NCBI GenBank assembly: GCA_038210415.1
Contig: JBBQWS010000032.1
Coordinates: 1 to 36,964 of the forward strand
Direction of reading: 5' to 3'
Source of the DNA: JBBQWS01 sp038210415
GTDB lineage: Bacteria > Actinomycetota > Actinomycetes > Prado026
Length of the DNA stretch: 36,964 nucleotides
The notes beneath the pieces were generated by a model. That model had not been told where the DNA came from and made no database searches. It saw only the letters and a list, made by a program, of their open reading frames with translations. The position numbers and the translations under genes were made by a program. This document shows positions 24,044 through 32,148 of this stretch, piece by piece (position 1 is the first letter of the stretch; every line of letters starts with the position of its first letter).

Positions 24044-24400
24044 GTGATCGTCTCTGTGGGGATCGACGTCGTCGACGTGGCCCGGTTCGAGCAGATCCTG
24101 GTGCGTCGGCCGGGGCTGCGGAGCCGTCTGTTCACCCCGCAGGAGGCCGACCTGCGTAGTGCCTCGCTGGCCGCGAGGTTCGCCGCGAAGGAGGCGGTGG
24201 CCAAGGCGCTGGGGGCTCCGGTCGGCCTGCGCTGGCACGACTGCGAGATCCGGACCCAGGCCTCGGGCAAGCCCGTGCTCGCGCTGACCGGTTCGGTCGC
24301 AGCGGCCGCCGACGCCGCCGGGATCACGCACTGGCACCTGTCGTTGTCGCACGACGCCGGGATCGCGTCCGCCGTGGTCGTCGCCGAGCGGAGGGACTGA
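24044..24400 (+). CDS. acpS: Holo-[acyl-carrier-protein] synthase
   Basis: A 118-residue AcpS that moves the 4'-phosphopantetheine arm of CoA onto acyl carrier protein. VGIDVVDVARFEQIL and RFAAKEAVAKALG carry the two metal/CoA-binding signatures (D of GIDVVD, E of AAKEA). The start is GTG 24044; the gene begins a run of closely packed genes that continues to the alpha/beta hydrolase. Length is normal. Confidence 0.96.
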   Translation: MIVSVGIDVVDVARFEQILVRRPGLRSRLFTPQEADLRSASLAARFAAKEAVAKALGAPVGLRWHDCEIRTQASGKPVLALTGSVAAAADAAGITHWHLSLSHDAGIASAVVVAERRD

Positions 24401-24402
24401 CC

Positions 24403-25791
24403 GTGCGTCAGGTGCACACCGTCGCCGAGGTGCGGGCGGCCGAGGCGGCCTTGCTGCCCACGCTGCCCGCGGGGACCTTGATGGGCCGGGCCGCTGACGG
24501 GCTGGCCCGGTGCTGTGCACAGCTCCTAGACCGGGTTTACGGCGCTCGGGTGGTGCTGCTCGTCGGGTCGGGCAACAACGGGCAGGACGCGATCTGGGCC
24601 GGTGAGCGTCTGGCGGCGCGAGGAGCGCACGTGACCGCCCTGGACGTCGCCGACCCGTCCTCGCCGGCCAGGGCCGAGGCGGCGCTCGCGCGCGGGGTCG
24701 ACCTCGTCGTCGACGGGGTCGTGGGCATCGGCGGGTCCGGCCCGCTACGCCCAGCCGCCGCCGGACTCGTCGAGCGGCTCGCCGGCCCCAGCGCCTGGCG
24801 GGTCGCGGTCGACCTGCCCAGCGGGGTCGACGCGGACACCGGCTACGTGGCCGGAGCCGCCTTCGTGGCCGACGTGACTGTGACCTTCGGCTGCCTGAAG
24901 CCGGGGCTCGTGCTCGACCCCGGGCGTTCCCTGGCCGGCATCGTCGAGGTCGTCGACATCGGGCTCGAGCCGTGGCTGCCCGCCGCCGGGTCGCCCGGCT
25001 CGCTGGGGCAGCTCGATGCGGCGGACCTGGCGCGGGACTGGCCCTGGCCTGGGCCGGCTGACGACAAGTTCTCCCGCGGCGTCCTCGGTGTCGTCGCCGG
25101 CTCTGCGGCGTACCCAGGGGCGGCGGTGCTGTGCGTCGGCGGGGCCCTGCGGGCCGGAGCGGGGCTGGTCCGGTTCATGGGTCCCGACGAGGCTGCGCTT
25201 GCGGTCCGGCTGCGCTGGCCCGAGGCCGTCCACGGCGCCGGCCGCGTGCAGGCCTACGTCATCGGGCCCGGCCTCGGCACCGGGCCGGACGCCGCGGACC
25301 GGCTGCAGTCGGTTCTGGCCGGCGACCTGCCCGTGCTCGTGGACGCCGACGCCCTCACGGTGCTGGCCACGCGCCAGCACTGGGTGCGCGACCGGCGGTC
25401 CCTCACCGTTCTCACGCCGCACGCCACGGAGTTCGAGCGGTTCGGCCGGCCCCTGGGCGACGACCGGTTGGCGGCGGCGCGGGCGCTGTCCGCCGACCTC
25501 GGCGTGACCGTGCTGCTCAAAGGCTCGACGACGGTGATCGCCCAGCCGGACGGGAGGGCGTTGGTCAACCCGACCGGTTCGGCCTGGCTGGCTACGGCCG
25601 GCAGCGGTGACGTCCTCAGCGGCCTCACCGGCGCCCTGCTCGCGGCCGGCCTCGGCGCCGACGCACCCGGCCACGCGGCGTTCGTGCACGGGCTGGCCGC
25701 GCGCCGCGCGTCTCAGGGCGGGCCGGTGACGGCGCTGGACCTCGCGGACGCCGTGCCCGGTGCGATCGCCGCCCTGGGCGAGCCGACGTGA
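24403..25791 (+). CDS. nnr: Bifunctional NAD(P)HX epimerase / ADP-dependent dehydratase
   Basis: A 462-residue fusion repairing hydrated NADH and NADPH. The N-terminal ~210 residues are the NnrE epimerase domain (VLLVGSGNNGQDA, where the usual glycine after NNG is Gln; AVDLPSGVDADTG). The C-terminal part is the NnrD dehydratase of ribokinase-like fold (SRGVLGVVAGSAAYPGAAVL, VIGPGLG, LTPHATEFERF, TAGSGDVLSG). The GTG start is 2 bases after acpS, with GGAGGGAC upstream. The stop overlaps the alr GTG (GTGA). Confidence 0.94.
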   Translation: MRQVHTVAEVRAAEAALLPTLPAGTLMGRAADGLARCCAQLLDRVYGARVVLLVGSGNNGQDAIWAGERLAARGAHVTALDVADPSSPARAEAALARGVDLVVDGVVGIGGSGPLRPAAAGLVERLAGPSAWRVAVDLPSGVDADTGYVAGAAFVADVTVTFGCLKPGLVLDPGRSLAGIVEVVDIGLEPWLPAAGSPGSLGQLDAADLARDWPWPGPADDKFSRGVLGVVAGSAAYPGAAVLCVGGALRAGAGLVRFMGPDEAALAVRLRWPEAVHGAGRVQAYVIGPGLGTGPDAADRLQSVLAGDLPVLVDADALTVLATRQHWVRDRRSLTVLTPHATEFERFGRPLGDDRLAAARALSADLGVTVLLKGSTTVIAQPDGRALVNPTGSAWLATAGSGDVLSGLTGALLAAGLGADAPGHAAFVHGLAARRASQGGPVTALDLADAVPGAIAALGEPT

Positions 25792-26927
25792 CCACCCCGC
25801 GGGCGCAGATCCGCATCGACACCAGGGCGGTCGCGGCGAACACCGAGGAGCTGTGTCGGCGGGCCGGGTCAGCGCAGGTCATGGCCGTCGTCAAGGCCGA
25901 CGCGTACGGCCACGGGCTGCTGCCGTGTGCGCGGGCGGCGGTGGCCGGGGGAGCGACCTGGCTGGGCACGGCGCTGCTCGAGGAGGCGCTGGCCCTGCGT
26001 TCCGCGGGCCTGACCGAGCCGCGCGTGCTCGCCTGGCTGCTCGACCCCGACGACGGCTGGTCCGAAGGCGTGGCCGCCGGGGTCGACCTGTCCGTTTCGG
26101 CGCCGTGGGCGGTCGCGGCGGCGGCTGCCGGGGCGCGTGCCGCGGGGCGGCCGGCCCGACTGCACCTCAAGCTCGACTCGGGGCTGGGGCGAGCGGGCAG
26201 CACCCCTGCTGACTGGGCCGACCTCGTCGCGGCAGCCCTCACCGCACAGGCCGACGGCATGGTCGAGGTGGTCGGCCTGTGGTCGCACCTGGCCTTCGCC
26301 GACGTGCCTCAGCACCCGACCATCGACCGGCAGCTGTCGACGTTCCGGGCCGCCATCGACGTGGCGGAGGCCGCCGGGGCACGGCCGGAGGTCCGCCACC
26401 TGGCCAACTCGGCCGCCGCACTGACCCGGCCCGACACGCACTTCGACCTGGTGCGCACCGGGTTGCCCGTCTACGGGCTGTCACCGATCCCCGACCAGGC
26501 CACCCCGGCCGACCTGGGGCTGCGGCCGGCGATGACCCTCTCGGCCCGGCTCGCGCTGGTGAAGGCGGTGCCAGCGGGCTCCGGAGTCTCGTACCTCCAC
26601 CGCTACACCACCACGAGCGACACCATCCTGGGCCTGGTGCCGCTCGGTTACGCCGACGGGATCCCCCGGGCCGCGACGAACCTGGGCCCGCTGCTCGCGG
26701 CCGGGGCGAGACGCACGGTGGCCGGAACGGTGTGCATGGACCAGTTCGTCGTCGACCTCGGGCCCGACGCCGCAGCCGCGGTCGGTGACGAGGTGCTCCT
26801 GTTCGGGCCCGGGGACAGCGGCGAGCCGGGAGTCCAGGACTGGGCCGACGCCCTCGGCACCATCGCGTACGAGATCACCACCCGGCTGGGTCCGCGCGTG
26901 CCGCGGATCGTTGTGAGGGAAGATTGA
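25788..26927 (+). CDS. alr: Alanine racemase
   Basis: A 379-residue PLP enzyme that makes D-alanine for peptidoglycan. K36 in VVKADAYGHG binds PLP. The TIM barrel continues with HLKLDSGLGRAG and the conserved HLANSAA. The C-terminal domain has SGVSYLHRYTT carrying the catalytic tyrosine, PLGYADGIPRA and GTVCMDQFVVDLG. The start is the GTG at 25788 overlapping the previous stop by four bases. The pairing with nnr and the downstream tsa cluster is widespread in actinobacteria. Confidence 0.97.
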   Translation: MTTPRAQIRIDTRAVAANTEELCRRAGSAQVMAVVKADAYGHGLLPCARAAVAGGATWLGTALLEEALALRSAGLTEPRVLAWLLDPDDGWSEGVAAGVDLSVSAPWAVAAAAAGARAAGRPARLHLKLDSGLGRAGSTPADWADLVAAALTAQADGMVEVVGLWSHLAFADVPQHPTIDRQLSTFRAAIDVAEAAGARPEVRHLANSAAALTRPDTHFDLVRTGLPVYGLSPIPDQATPADLGLRPAMTLSARLALVKAVPAGSGVSYLHRYTTTSDTILGLVPLGYADGIPRAATNLGPLLAAGARRTVAGTVCMDQFVVDLGPDAAAAVGDEVLLFGPGDSGEPGVQDWADALGTIAYEITTRLGPRVPRIVVRED

Positions 26928-26930
26928 CCC

Positions 26931-28025
26931 GTGGCTGGTGACGCAGGGGGGCGGGCAGGGCTCTTGGGGTTCGGGCTCGGGCTGCTGGCTGCCGGTGCAG
27001 CCACCGGTGCCGCGGTCGGGGCGGTCGCCGAGCGCCACGTCCTGGGTCGCACGCTGCAGAGCGCGGCGGCCGCCGCTGGCGGGTACGGCAGCGTCCACTC
27101 GCCGCCGGTCGTGGTCACGGCCGACGACGGCGTCGAGCTCTACGTCGAGATCGACGAGCCTCAGGCGGGAGCCGCGTACGACGGCCTGACCATGGTGTTC
27201 TGCCACGGCTACGCGCTCAACCTCGACGTGTGGCACCACCAGCGGCTGGCCCTGTCCGGCGCCGTCCGCGCCGTCTACTGGGACCAGCGCGGGCACGGTC
27301 GGTCGGGGCGTGGGCCCGCCGGTCCGGTCTCGATCGACGACCTCGGTGCCGACCTCGCGGCGGTGCTTCGGGAGACGGTCCCGGACGGACGGGTCGTCCT
27401 GGTGGGGCACTCCATGGGCGGCATGACGATCATGGCGCTCGCGGCGGCGCACCCTGAGCTGTTCGGCACCCAGGTCGCGGGGGTCGCGTTGCTGTCGACC
27501 TCCGCGGGCGGGATCGCCGAGGTCACCTTGGGCATCCCGGCGTTCGCGGCCAGACTGGCGCACCGGGCCGCTCCTGGTGTCGTGGCGACCTTGGGCCGGG
27601 CGCCGCGTCTGGTGGCACTGGGCCGGCGGACGAGCAACGACCTGGAGTTTCTCCTGACCCGGGCGTACTCGTTCTCGTCCGACGTGCCCGCAGCAGCCGT
27701 CGACTTCGTCGCCCGGCTCAACGCCGGGACGTCGATCGAGGTGGTCGCGGCTTTCTTCGGAGCGTTCCGGGAGCACGACAAGCTGCCCGCCCTGCCGGTG
27801 CTGGGGTCGGTGCACACCCTGATCATGGTGGGCGAGAACGACCTGTTGACCCCGGTGGACCACAGCCGCACGATGGCCGCCGCGGTGCCGGACGCCGAGC
27901 TCGTGGTGCTGGAGCACTGCGGTCACATGATCCTGTTGGAGTACCCCGAGGCGGTCAGCCGCCGGCTGCGCGAGCTGCTCGAGCTCTGCGGCTCCGAGGC
28001 TGGTGCGGCCGCCTGTGACCGCTGA
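26931..28025 (+). CDS. Alpha/beta hydrolase, probably membrane-tethered
   Basis: A 364-residue alpha/beta-fold hydrolase. Residues 9-34 (LLGFGLGLLAAGAATGAAVG) form an N-terminal hydrophobic segment that could anchor or export it. Nucleophile S161 lies in GHSMGG, the oxyanion region is FCHGYALN, the catalytic acid is probably D304 (GENDLLTP) and the base H332 (HCGHMILLE). The substrate is unknown; the family includes esterases, lipases and epoxide or peptide hydrolases. Such a gene sits between alr and tsaE in many actinobacteria. It overlaps tsaE by 11 bases. Confidence 0.88.
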   Translation: MAGDAGGRAGLLGFGLGLLAAGAATGAAVGAVAERHVLGRTLQSAAAAAGGYGSVHSPPVVVTADDGVELYVEIDEPQAGAAYDGLTMVFCHGYALNLDVWHHQRLALSGAVRAVYWDQRGHGRSGRGPAGPVSIDDLGADLAAVLRETVPDGRVVLVGHSMGGMTIMALAAAHPELFGTQVAGVALLSTSAGGIAEVTLGIPAFAARLAHRAAPGVVATLGRAPRLVALGRRTSNDLEFLLTRAYSFSSDVPAAAVDFVARLNAGTSIEVVAAFFGAFREHDKLPALPVLGSVHTLIMVGENDLLTPVDHSRTMAAAVPDAELVVLEHCGHMILLEYPEAVSRRLRELLELCGSEAGAAACDR

Positions 28026-28491
28026 ACCGGTGACCGTCTGCGTGCCGGACGCCGAGGCGATGCGTGCGCTCGGCGGGCGGCTCGCCACGCTGCTGCGGGC
28101 TGGTGACCTGGTCGTGCTGAGCGGCGGCCTCGGGGCGGGCAAGACCACACTCACCCAGGGCATCGGCGCCGGGCTGGGCGTCCGTGGTCCGGTGACCTCG
28201 CCCACGTTCGTGATCTCGCGCGTGCACCCGTCGCTCGTCGGGGGGCCCGAGCTGGTCCACGCCGACGCGTACCGGCTGGTTGACGCGCTCGAGGTCGACG
28301 ACCTCGATCTGGACGCCTCCCTCGACAGTGCCGTCACCGTGGTCGAGTGGGGTCGGGGCAAGGTGGACCTGTTGGCTGACGACCGGCTCGAGGTGGCCCT
28401 CGACGGACTCGATGACCGAACTGCGTCGTTCGTCGGAGTCGGTCCCCGCTGGGCCCAGGTCGACCTGTCCGTTCTCGCTGACCTAGCCTGA
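28015..28491 (+). CDS. tsaE: tRNA t6A biosynthesis ATPase TsaE
   Basis: A 158-residue P-loop ATPase needed for N6-threonylcarbamoyladenosine at A37 of ANN-decoding tRNAs. It has Walker A SGGLGAGKTTLTQ, then VTSPTFVISRVHP, the HADAYRL motif and VVEWGRGKVDLL. TsaE drives the TsaB-TsaD complex. The start is ambiguous: GTG 28003, 28015 or 28030 are all in frame, and none has a clear ribosome binding site; coupling to the overlapping hydrolase gene is likely. Confidence 0.93.
   Translation: MTAEPVTVCVPDAEAMRALGGRLATLLRAGDLVVLSGGLGAGKTTLTQGIGAGLGVRGPVTSPTFVISRVHPSLVGGPELVHADAYRLVDALEVDDLDLDASLDSAVTVVEWGRGKVDLLADDRLEVALDGLDDRTASFVGVGPRWAQVDLSVLADLA
28484..28489 (+). promoter_or_regulatory. Leaderless -10 box candidate for tsaB
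   Basis: TAGCCT overlaps the last codons of tsaE and lies 7 bases before the tsaB GTG, without a Shine-Dalgarno sequence between. It fits the leaderless geometry, but tsaB could equally be read by coupling from tsaE. Confidence 0.35.
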
Positions 28492-28496
28492 CGCCC

Positions 28497-29162
28497 GTGC
28501 TGCTCGCCCTCGACACCTCCACTCCGGCGGTCACGGCTGCCCTGCACGACGGCACCCGGGTCGTCGCCGAGGCCACGGTCGTCGACGCGCGGCGGCACGG
28601 CGAGCTGCTCGCCGGACAGGTCGCCGACGTGCTTGTCGCCTCGGGTCTCGCGCCGCGCGACCTGACGGCGATCGCCGTCGGCGTCGGCCCCGGCCCGTTC
28701 ACCGGGCTCCGGGTCGGAGTGGTCACGGCGCTGACACTCGGGCTCGCGCTAGGGGTCCCGGTGCACGGCGTCTGCTCGCTCGACGCGCTCGCTTGGCGCA
28801 CGGACGTCGACGGACCGTTCGCCGTCGCGACCGACGCCCGCCGGCGCGAGGTCTACTGGGCCCGCTACTCGTCGCCCTCCGTGCGGCTCGGGGAGGCCGC
28901 GGTCGGCAAGCCGGCCGACGTCGCCGCGGCACTGGGCGGCCTGACCGTCGTCGGACCCGGCGCCGAGCTGTACGCCGACATCCTGAGCCGCGGGCGGCCG
29001 GTGCAGCGGGGCCGGCCGGTGCCACCGTTGTCGGCGGGCGCGCTTGCCGAGGTCGCCGTGGCGGCGCTGACCGCGGGCACCGGGCTGCTCCCCGCCCGAC
29101 CGTTGTACCTCCGGCGGCCCGACGCCGTCCCCCCAGGCGCACGCAAGCCGGTGCTCGCGTGA
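28497..29162 (+). CDS. tsaB: tRNA threonylcarbamoyladenosine biosynthesis protein TsaB
   Basis: A 221-residue ASKHA-fold protein, the non-catalytic partner of TsaD. LLALDTSTPAVTAALHDGTR, HGELLAGQV and VGVGPGPFTGLRVGVVTAL are diagnostic. The C-terminal part is short and variable, ending with LYLRRPDAVPP. It begins with GTG five bases after tsaE and overlaps rimI (GTGA). Confidence 0.95.
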   Translation: MLLALDTSTPAVTAALHDGTRVVAEATVVDARRHGELLAGQVADVLVASGLAPRDLTAIAVGVGPGPFTGLRVGVVTALTLGLALGVPVHGVCSLDALAWRTDVDGPFAVATDARRREVYWARYSSPSVRLGEAAVGKPADVAAALGGLTVVGPGAELYADILSRGRPVQRGRPVPPLSAGALAEVAVAALTAGTGLLPARPLYLRRPDAVPPGARKPVLA

Positions 29163-29614
29163 CCGCGCCCACGCTGCGGCCGATGCGCTGGTGGGACATC
29201 GAGCCGGCCGTCGAGCTCGAGCACGAGCTGTTCCCGGATGCCCCGTGGACGGCGTCCGGCTTCTGGTCCGAGCTGGCTGGCGTCGCGGACAACCGCTACT
29301 ACGTCGTCGCTGTCGAGGGCAGCGAGGTCGTCGGGTACGCCGGGCTGCTCGCTGTCCAGCACGAGGCCGACGTGCAGACCGTCGCCGTGCGTGCCGACCG
29401 CCAGGGCCGAGGGCTCGGGGCGGTGCTCGTCTCCGACCTGCTGGCGGAAGCCGCGCGCCGGGCCTGCACCCAGGTGCTGCTCGAGGTGCGGGCCGACAAC
29501 GAGCCGGCGCTGCGGCTGTACGCCGGGTTGGGGTTCGAACCGATCGCGGTGCGCCGCGACTACTACGGCCCCGGCGCGGACGCCAAGGTGCTGCGGCGGC
29601 GAGGCGCGGTGTGA
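29159..29614 (+). CDS. rimI: Ribosomal protein S18-alanine N-acetyltransferase (GNAT)
   Basis: A 151-residue GNAT acetyltransferase. Acetyl-CoA-binding motif A is seen as VQTVAVRADRQGRGLGAVLV (QxxGxG type), followed by VLLEVRADNEPALRLYAGLG typical of RimI. It acetylates the N-terminus of S18 in E. coli; target specificity in actinobacteria may be broader. The start GTG overlaps the tsaB stop, and its own stop overlaps the tsaD GTG, so tsaB-rimI-tsaD are coupled. Confidence 0.93.
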   Translation: MTAPTLRPMRWWDIEPAVELEHELFPDAPWTASGFWSELAGVADNRYYVVAVEGSEVVGYAGLLAVQHEADVQTVAVRADRQGRGLGAVLVSDLLAEAARRACTQVLLEVRADNEPALRLYAGLGFEPIAVRRDYYGPGADAKVLRRRGAV

Positions 29615-30660
29615 GCGACCAGCCGCTCGTCCTGGGGATCGAGACGTCGTGCGACGAGACGGGGGTGGGCCTCGTCCGGGGCACCACGCTGCTCGCTGAC
29701 GCCATCGCGTCCAGCGCGCCCGAGCACGAACGGTTCGGCGGTGTGGTGCCCGAGGTGGCGAGCCGCGCTCACCTCGAGGCCATGGTCCCGACCATCGAGC
29801 GGGCCTGCCGCGAGGCCGGCGTGCGGTTGGCCGACGTCGACGCCGTGGCCGTGACCGCTGGCCCCGGACTCGCCGGTGCCCTGCTGGTCGGCGACTCGGC
29901 CGCCAAGGCACTGGCGATGGCCCTCGGCAAGCCGCTGTACGGCGTCAACCACCTCGCCGCGCACGTCGCCGTCGACCAGCTGGAGCACGGGCTCCTGCCG
30001 TCGCCGACGATGGCCCTTCTGGTGAGCGGCGGACACTCGTCGCTGCTGCTCGTGCCCGATGTCACGTCCGACGTGCGGCCGCTCGGGCAGACCATCGACG
30101 ACGCGGCCGGCGAGGCTTTCGACAAGGTGGCCCGGGTGCTCGGGCTGCCGTTCCCGGGAGGCCCGCACATCGACCGGGTGGCCCGGGAAGGATCCCCGAC
30201 GGCCATGACGTTCCCGCGGGGGCTCACCGGGCCGCGCGACCTCGTCGAGCACCGCTACGACTTCTCGTTCTCAGGGCTGAAGTCGGCGGTGGCCCGCTGG
30301 GTCGACCAACGGACGGCCGCCGGTTCGGCGGTCTCGGTGCCAGATGTCGCAGCGGCGTTCCAGGAGGCCGTCGTGGACGTCCTCACCCGCAAGGCCGTGC
30401 TGGCCTGCGTCGAGCACGGCGTCACCGACCTGGTCCTCGGCGGGGGCGTCGCGGCGAACTCCCGGCTGCGCTTGGTGGCCGAGGCCCGGTGCGCGGAGGC
30501 CGGGATCCGCCTGCGGGTGCCCCGACCGGGGCTGTGCACGGACAACGGTGCCATGGTGGCTGCGCTGGGGGCCGAGCTCGTGCGGCGCGGTCTCACGCCG
30601 TCGTCGCTGCTGCACCCGACCGACTCGTCGATGCCGGTGACCGAGGTACTGGCCCCCTGA
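29611..30660 (+). CDS. tsaD: tRNA threonylcarbamoyltransferase TsaD
   Basis: A 349-residue TsaD (Gcp/Kae1) that transfers threonylcarbamoyl to A37 of tRNA. It begins with VLGIETSCDETGVGLV. The HxxxH metal motif is NHLAAHVAV, and VSGGHSSLLLV, DDAAGEAFDKVARVLGL, PGGPHIDRVA and LGGGVAANSRLR are all intact. The start is GTG 29611 overlapping the rimI stop. The last gene of the t6A cluster; its stop codon is part of a palindrome with the facing gene's stop. Confidence 0.96.
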   Translation: MSDQPLVLGIETSCDETGVGLVRGTTLLADAIASSAPEHERFGGVVPEVASRAHLEAMVPTIERACREAGVRLADVDAVAVTAGPGLAGALLVGDSAAKALAMALGKPLYGVNHLAAHVAVDQLEHGLLPSPTMALLVSGGHSSLLLVPDVTSDVRPLGQTIDDAAGEAFDKVARVLGLPFPGGPHIDRVAREGSPTAMTFPRGLTGPRDLVEHRYDFSFSGLKSAVARWVDQRTAAGSAVSVPDVAAAFQEAVVDVLTRKAVLACVEHGVTDLVLGGGVAANSRLRLVAEARCAEAGIRLRVPRPGLCTDNGAMVAALGAELVRRGLTPSSLLHPTDSSMPVTEVLAP

Positions 30661-30708
30661 CCCGCCCCCCACCTCGTGCTGATCTTGACCCGCGTTGGGG
30701 GCGGGTCA
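30658..30708. terminator. Convergent hairpin containing both stop codons
   Basis: TGACCCGCCCCC (30658-30669) pairs perfectly with GGGGGCGGGTCA (30697-30708). The left arm starts with the tsaD stop and the right arm ends with the stop of the facing methyltransferase gene. A second, mutually exclusive 10-base-pair hairpin pairs 30684-30693 with 30701-30710 (7-base loop). Both could work as bidirectional terminators in the 45-base gap. There is no long T-run. Confidence 0.6.
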
Positions 30709-31920
30709 AGGGGAGGGGTCGCAGAGCAGCACGATCGGCTCGCCCGCCACCCGGGTGAGCACCAGGGTCCGCATCGGACCCGCTCCGTCGAGCCGGAGCC
30801 GGCGCCGGAGCTCCTCCGGCTCGACGGCGGTGCCGCGCTTCTTCACGACCACGTCGCCCACGCCGCGTTCGCGCAGCAGGGCCCGCAACCGCTTCAGCTG
30901 GAACGGGACGACCAGCTCGACGGCGTATCGCCTGGTGAACGGTGACGTCGCGTCGCTGTCCGTCGACACGTACGCGATGGACGGGTCCAGCAGCCAGCCG
31001 TCGAGTCCGGCCGCGACCTCGGCCACCAGCCCGGCGCGGACGACGGCACCGTCGGGCTCGTGCAGGTAGCGTCCGGCCGTCCGGACCGGTGGGGGTCCGA
31101 GCGTCGGGTCCTGCGTCAGAGTCGCCCCGGACGGCAGCAGCGTGGCTCGCCGGCGGACCGCCGGGCCCGCGAGGCCGCCGAACCACAGCGCGGCCTCCTT
31201 AACGTCGCCGGCGTCCGACACCCATTCGGCCTCGGCGGCCGCGGGGACGAGCTCGTGCGGGATCCCCGGTGCGACCTTGACGCCGGTGGCAGGGACGCGG
31301 TTCGCGAGCTCGAGGGCGAACGCGAAGCTCGGCGAGTACGCCGCCGGGTCGAACGTCCGCCGGCCGGACGACGAGCGACGCGCCGGGTCGAGGAACGCGG
31401 CGTCGTACCCGAGAAGGTCGGTGTCGAGCGCGTCGCCGACCTCGACGGCCGCCCGGTCGGTGAGGGCCAGCACCTCGAGATTCGCCCGGGCCACGGCAGC
31501 GGTCAGCGGGTCGCGCTCGACCCCGACGACGACGAGGCCGGCAGCCGCCACGGCGACGAGGTCGCCGCCGACGCCGCAGCACAGGTCGACGACCCGCAGG
31601 GGGTCGAGCGCGGCAAATCGGCGGGCCCGGTGCGTGGCCACCGCGGCCCGGGTCGACTGCTCGAACCCGGCCGGCGTCCAGAACATGCGGTCGGCGGCCG
31701 GGCCGAACTTCGCGCGCGCCCGGACCCGTAGCTGGGCCTGGGTCAGCGCGGTGGCGACCAGCCCTGGATCGGTGCCGGGACCCGTGGAGCGCAGGCGGGT
31801 CGCCAGGCTGAGCAGCTGCTCACCGGCGTCGAGACCGGCCAGGGCTGCCCCGAGCAGCGCCTCGCCGGTCGGCGTGCGCAGAGCGGCCAGCTGGTCGAGG
31901 TCCACGTGCTGATCATCCAC
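30706..31920 (-). CDS. Class I SAM-dependent methyltransferase with THUMP-like C-terminus
   Basis: A 404-residue protein. An N-terminal helical part (1 to about 90) precedes a Rossmann methyltransferase domain with motif I VVDLCCGVGGDLVAVA (110-125), the acidic GVERDP after it and FLDPARRS at 176-183, a DPPxR-like motif. The C-terminal ~150 residues match the THUMP-like domain of this family (AYVSTDSDATSPFTRRYAVE, VVVKKRGTAVEPEELRRRL), suggesting an RNA substrate, probably tRNA. The target is unknown. GTG 31920 is used; GTG 31905 is possible. It faces the t6A cluster but is on the other strand. Confidence 0.85.
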   Translation of the reverse strand: MDDQHVDLDQLAALRTPTGEALLGAALAGLDAGEQLLSLATRLRSTGPGTDPGLVATALTQAQLRVRARAKFGPAADRMFWTPAGFEQSTRAAVATHRARRFAALDPLRVVDLCCGVGGDLVAVAAAGLVVVGVERDPLTAAVARANLEVLALTDRAAVEVGDALDTDLLGYDAAFLDPARRSSSGRRTFDPAAYSPSFAFALELANRVPATGVKVAPGIPHELVPAAAEAEWVSDAGDVKEAALWFGGLAGPAVRRRATLLPSGATLTQDPTLGPPPVRTAGRYLHEPDGAVVRAGLVAEVAAGLDGWLLDPSIAYVSTDSDATSPFTRRYAVELVVPFQLKRLRALLRERGVGDVVVKKRGTAVEPEELRRRLRLDGAGPMRTLVLTRVAGEPIVLLCDPSP

Positions 31921-31986
31921 GGTCGGTGTCGTACGGCACTCCAGGGACCGCCGGCTGGTGCCGATGCCCCATCCATGGCCGTGAGG

Positions 31987-32148
31987 ATGGCCCTCACGCT
32001 TTCGGACGGCGCGCTCGTGTCGGCAAACATCGAGCGTCCGTGGTTCGCAGCCGCAGGAGTCTTCGACGCCTGCCCCCGCGCACCTCTTGCTGCCCCTGGT
32101 GTACCCGGTTCGTCCCTGGTTCCCGACGGCAACAAGGCGGTTGCGTGA
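31987..32148 (+). CDS. Possible small protein coupled to the PHP-like gene
   Basis: A 53-codon frame starting MALTLSDGALVSANIERPWF and ending in TGATG, so its stop overlaps the next start. That overlap and a moderate GC bias at third positions in the first half are the only support. No ribosome binding site at proper spacing and no recognised family. An in-frame ATG at 31975 would add 4 residues. It may be chance; the remainder of the 227-base gap shows only a small GTGAGG/CCTCAC hairpin at 31981-31997. Confidence 0.2.
   Translation: MALTLSDGALVSANIERPWFAAAGVFDACPRAPLAAPGVPGSSLVPDGNKAVA

Noticed and set aside
26481..28598. Long open frame on the minus strand (over 700 codons) opposite alr, the hydrolase and tsaE
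   Set aside because: It is the mirror of strongly biased GC-rich codons on the plus strand, is rich in Arg, Gly, Asp and His without any family pattern, and overlaps well-identified genes.
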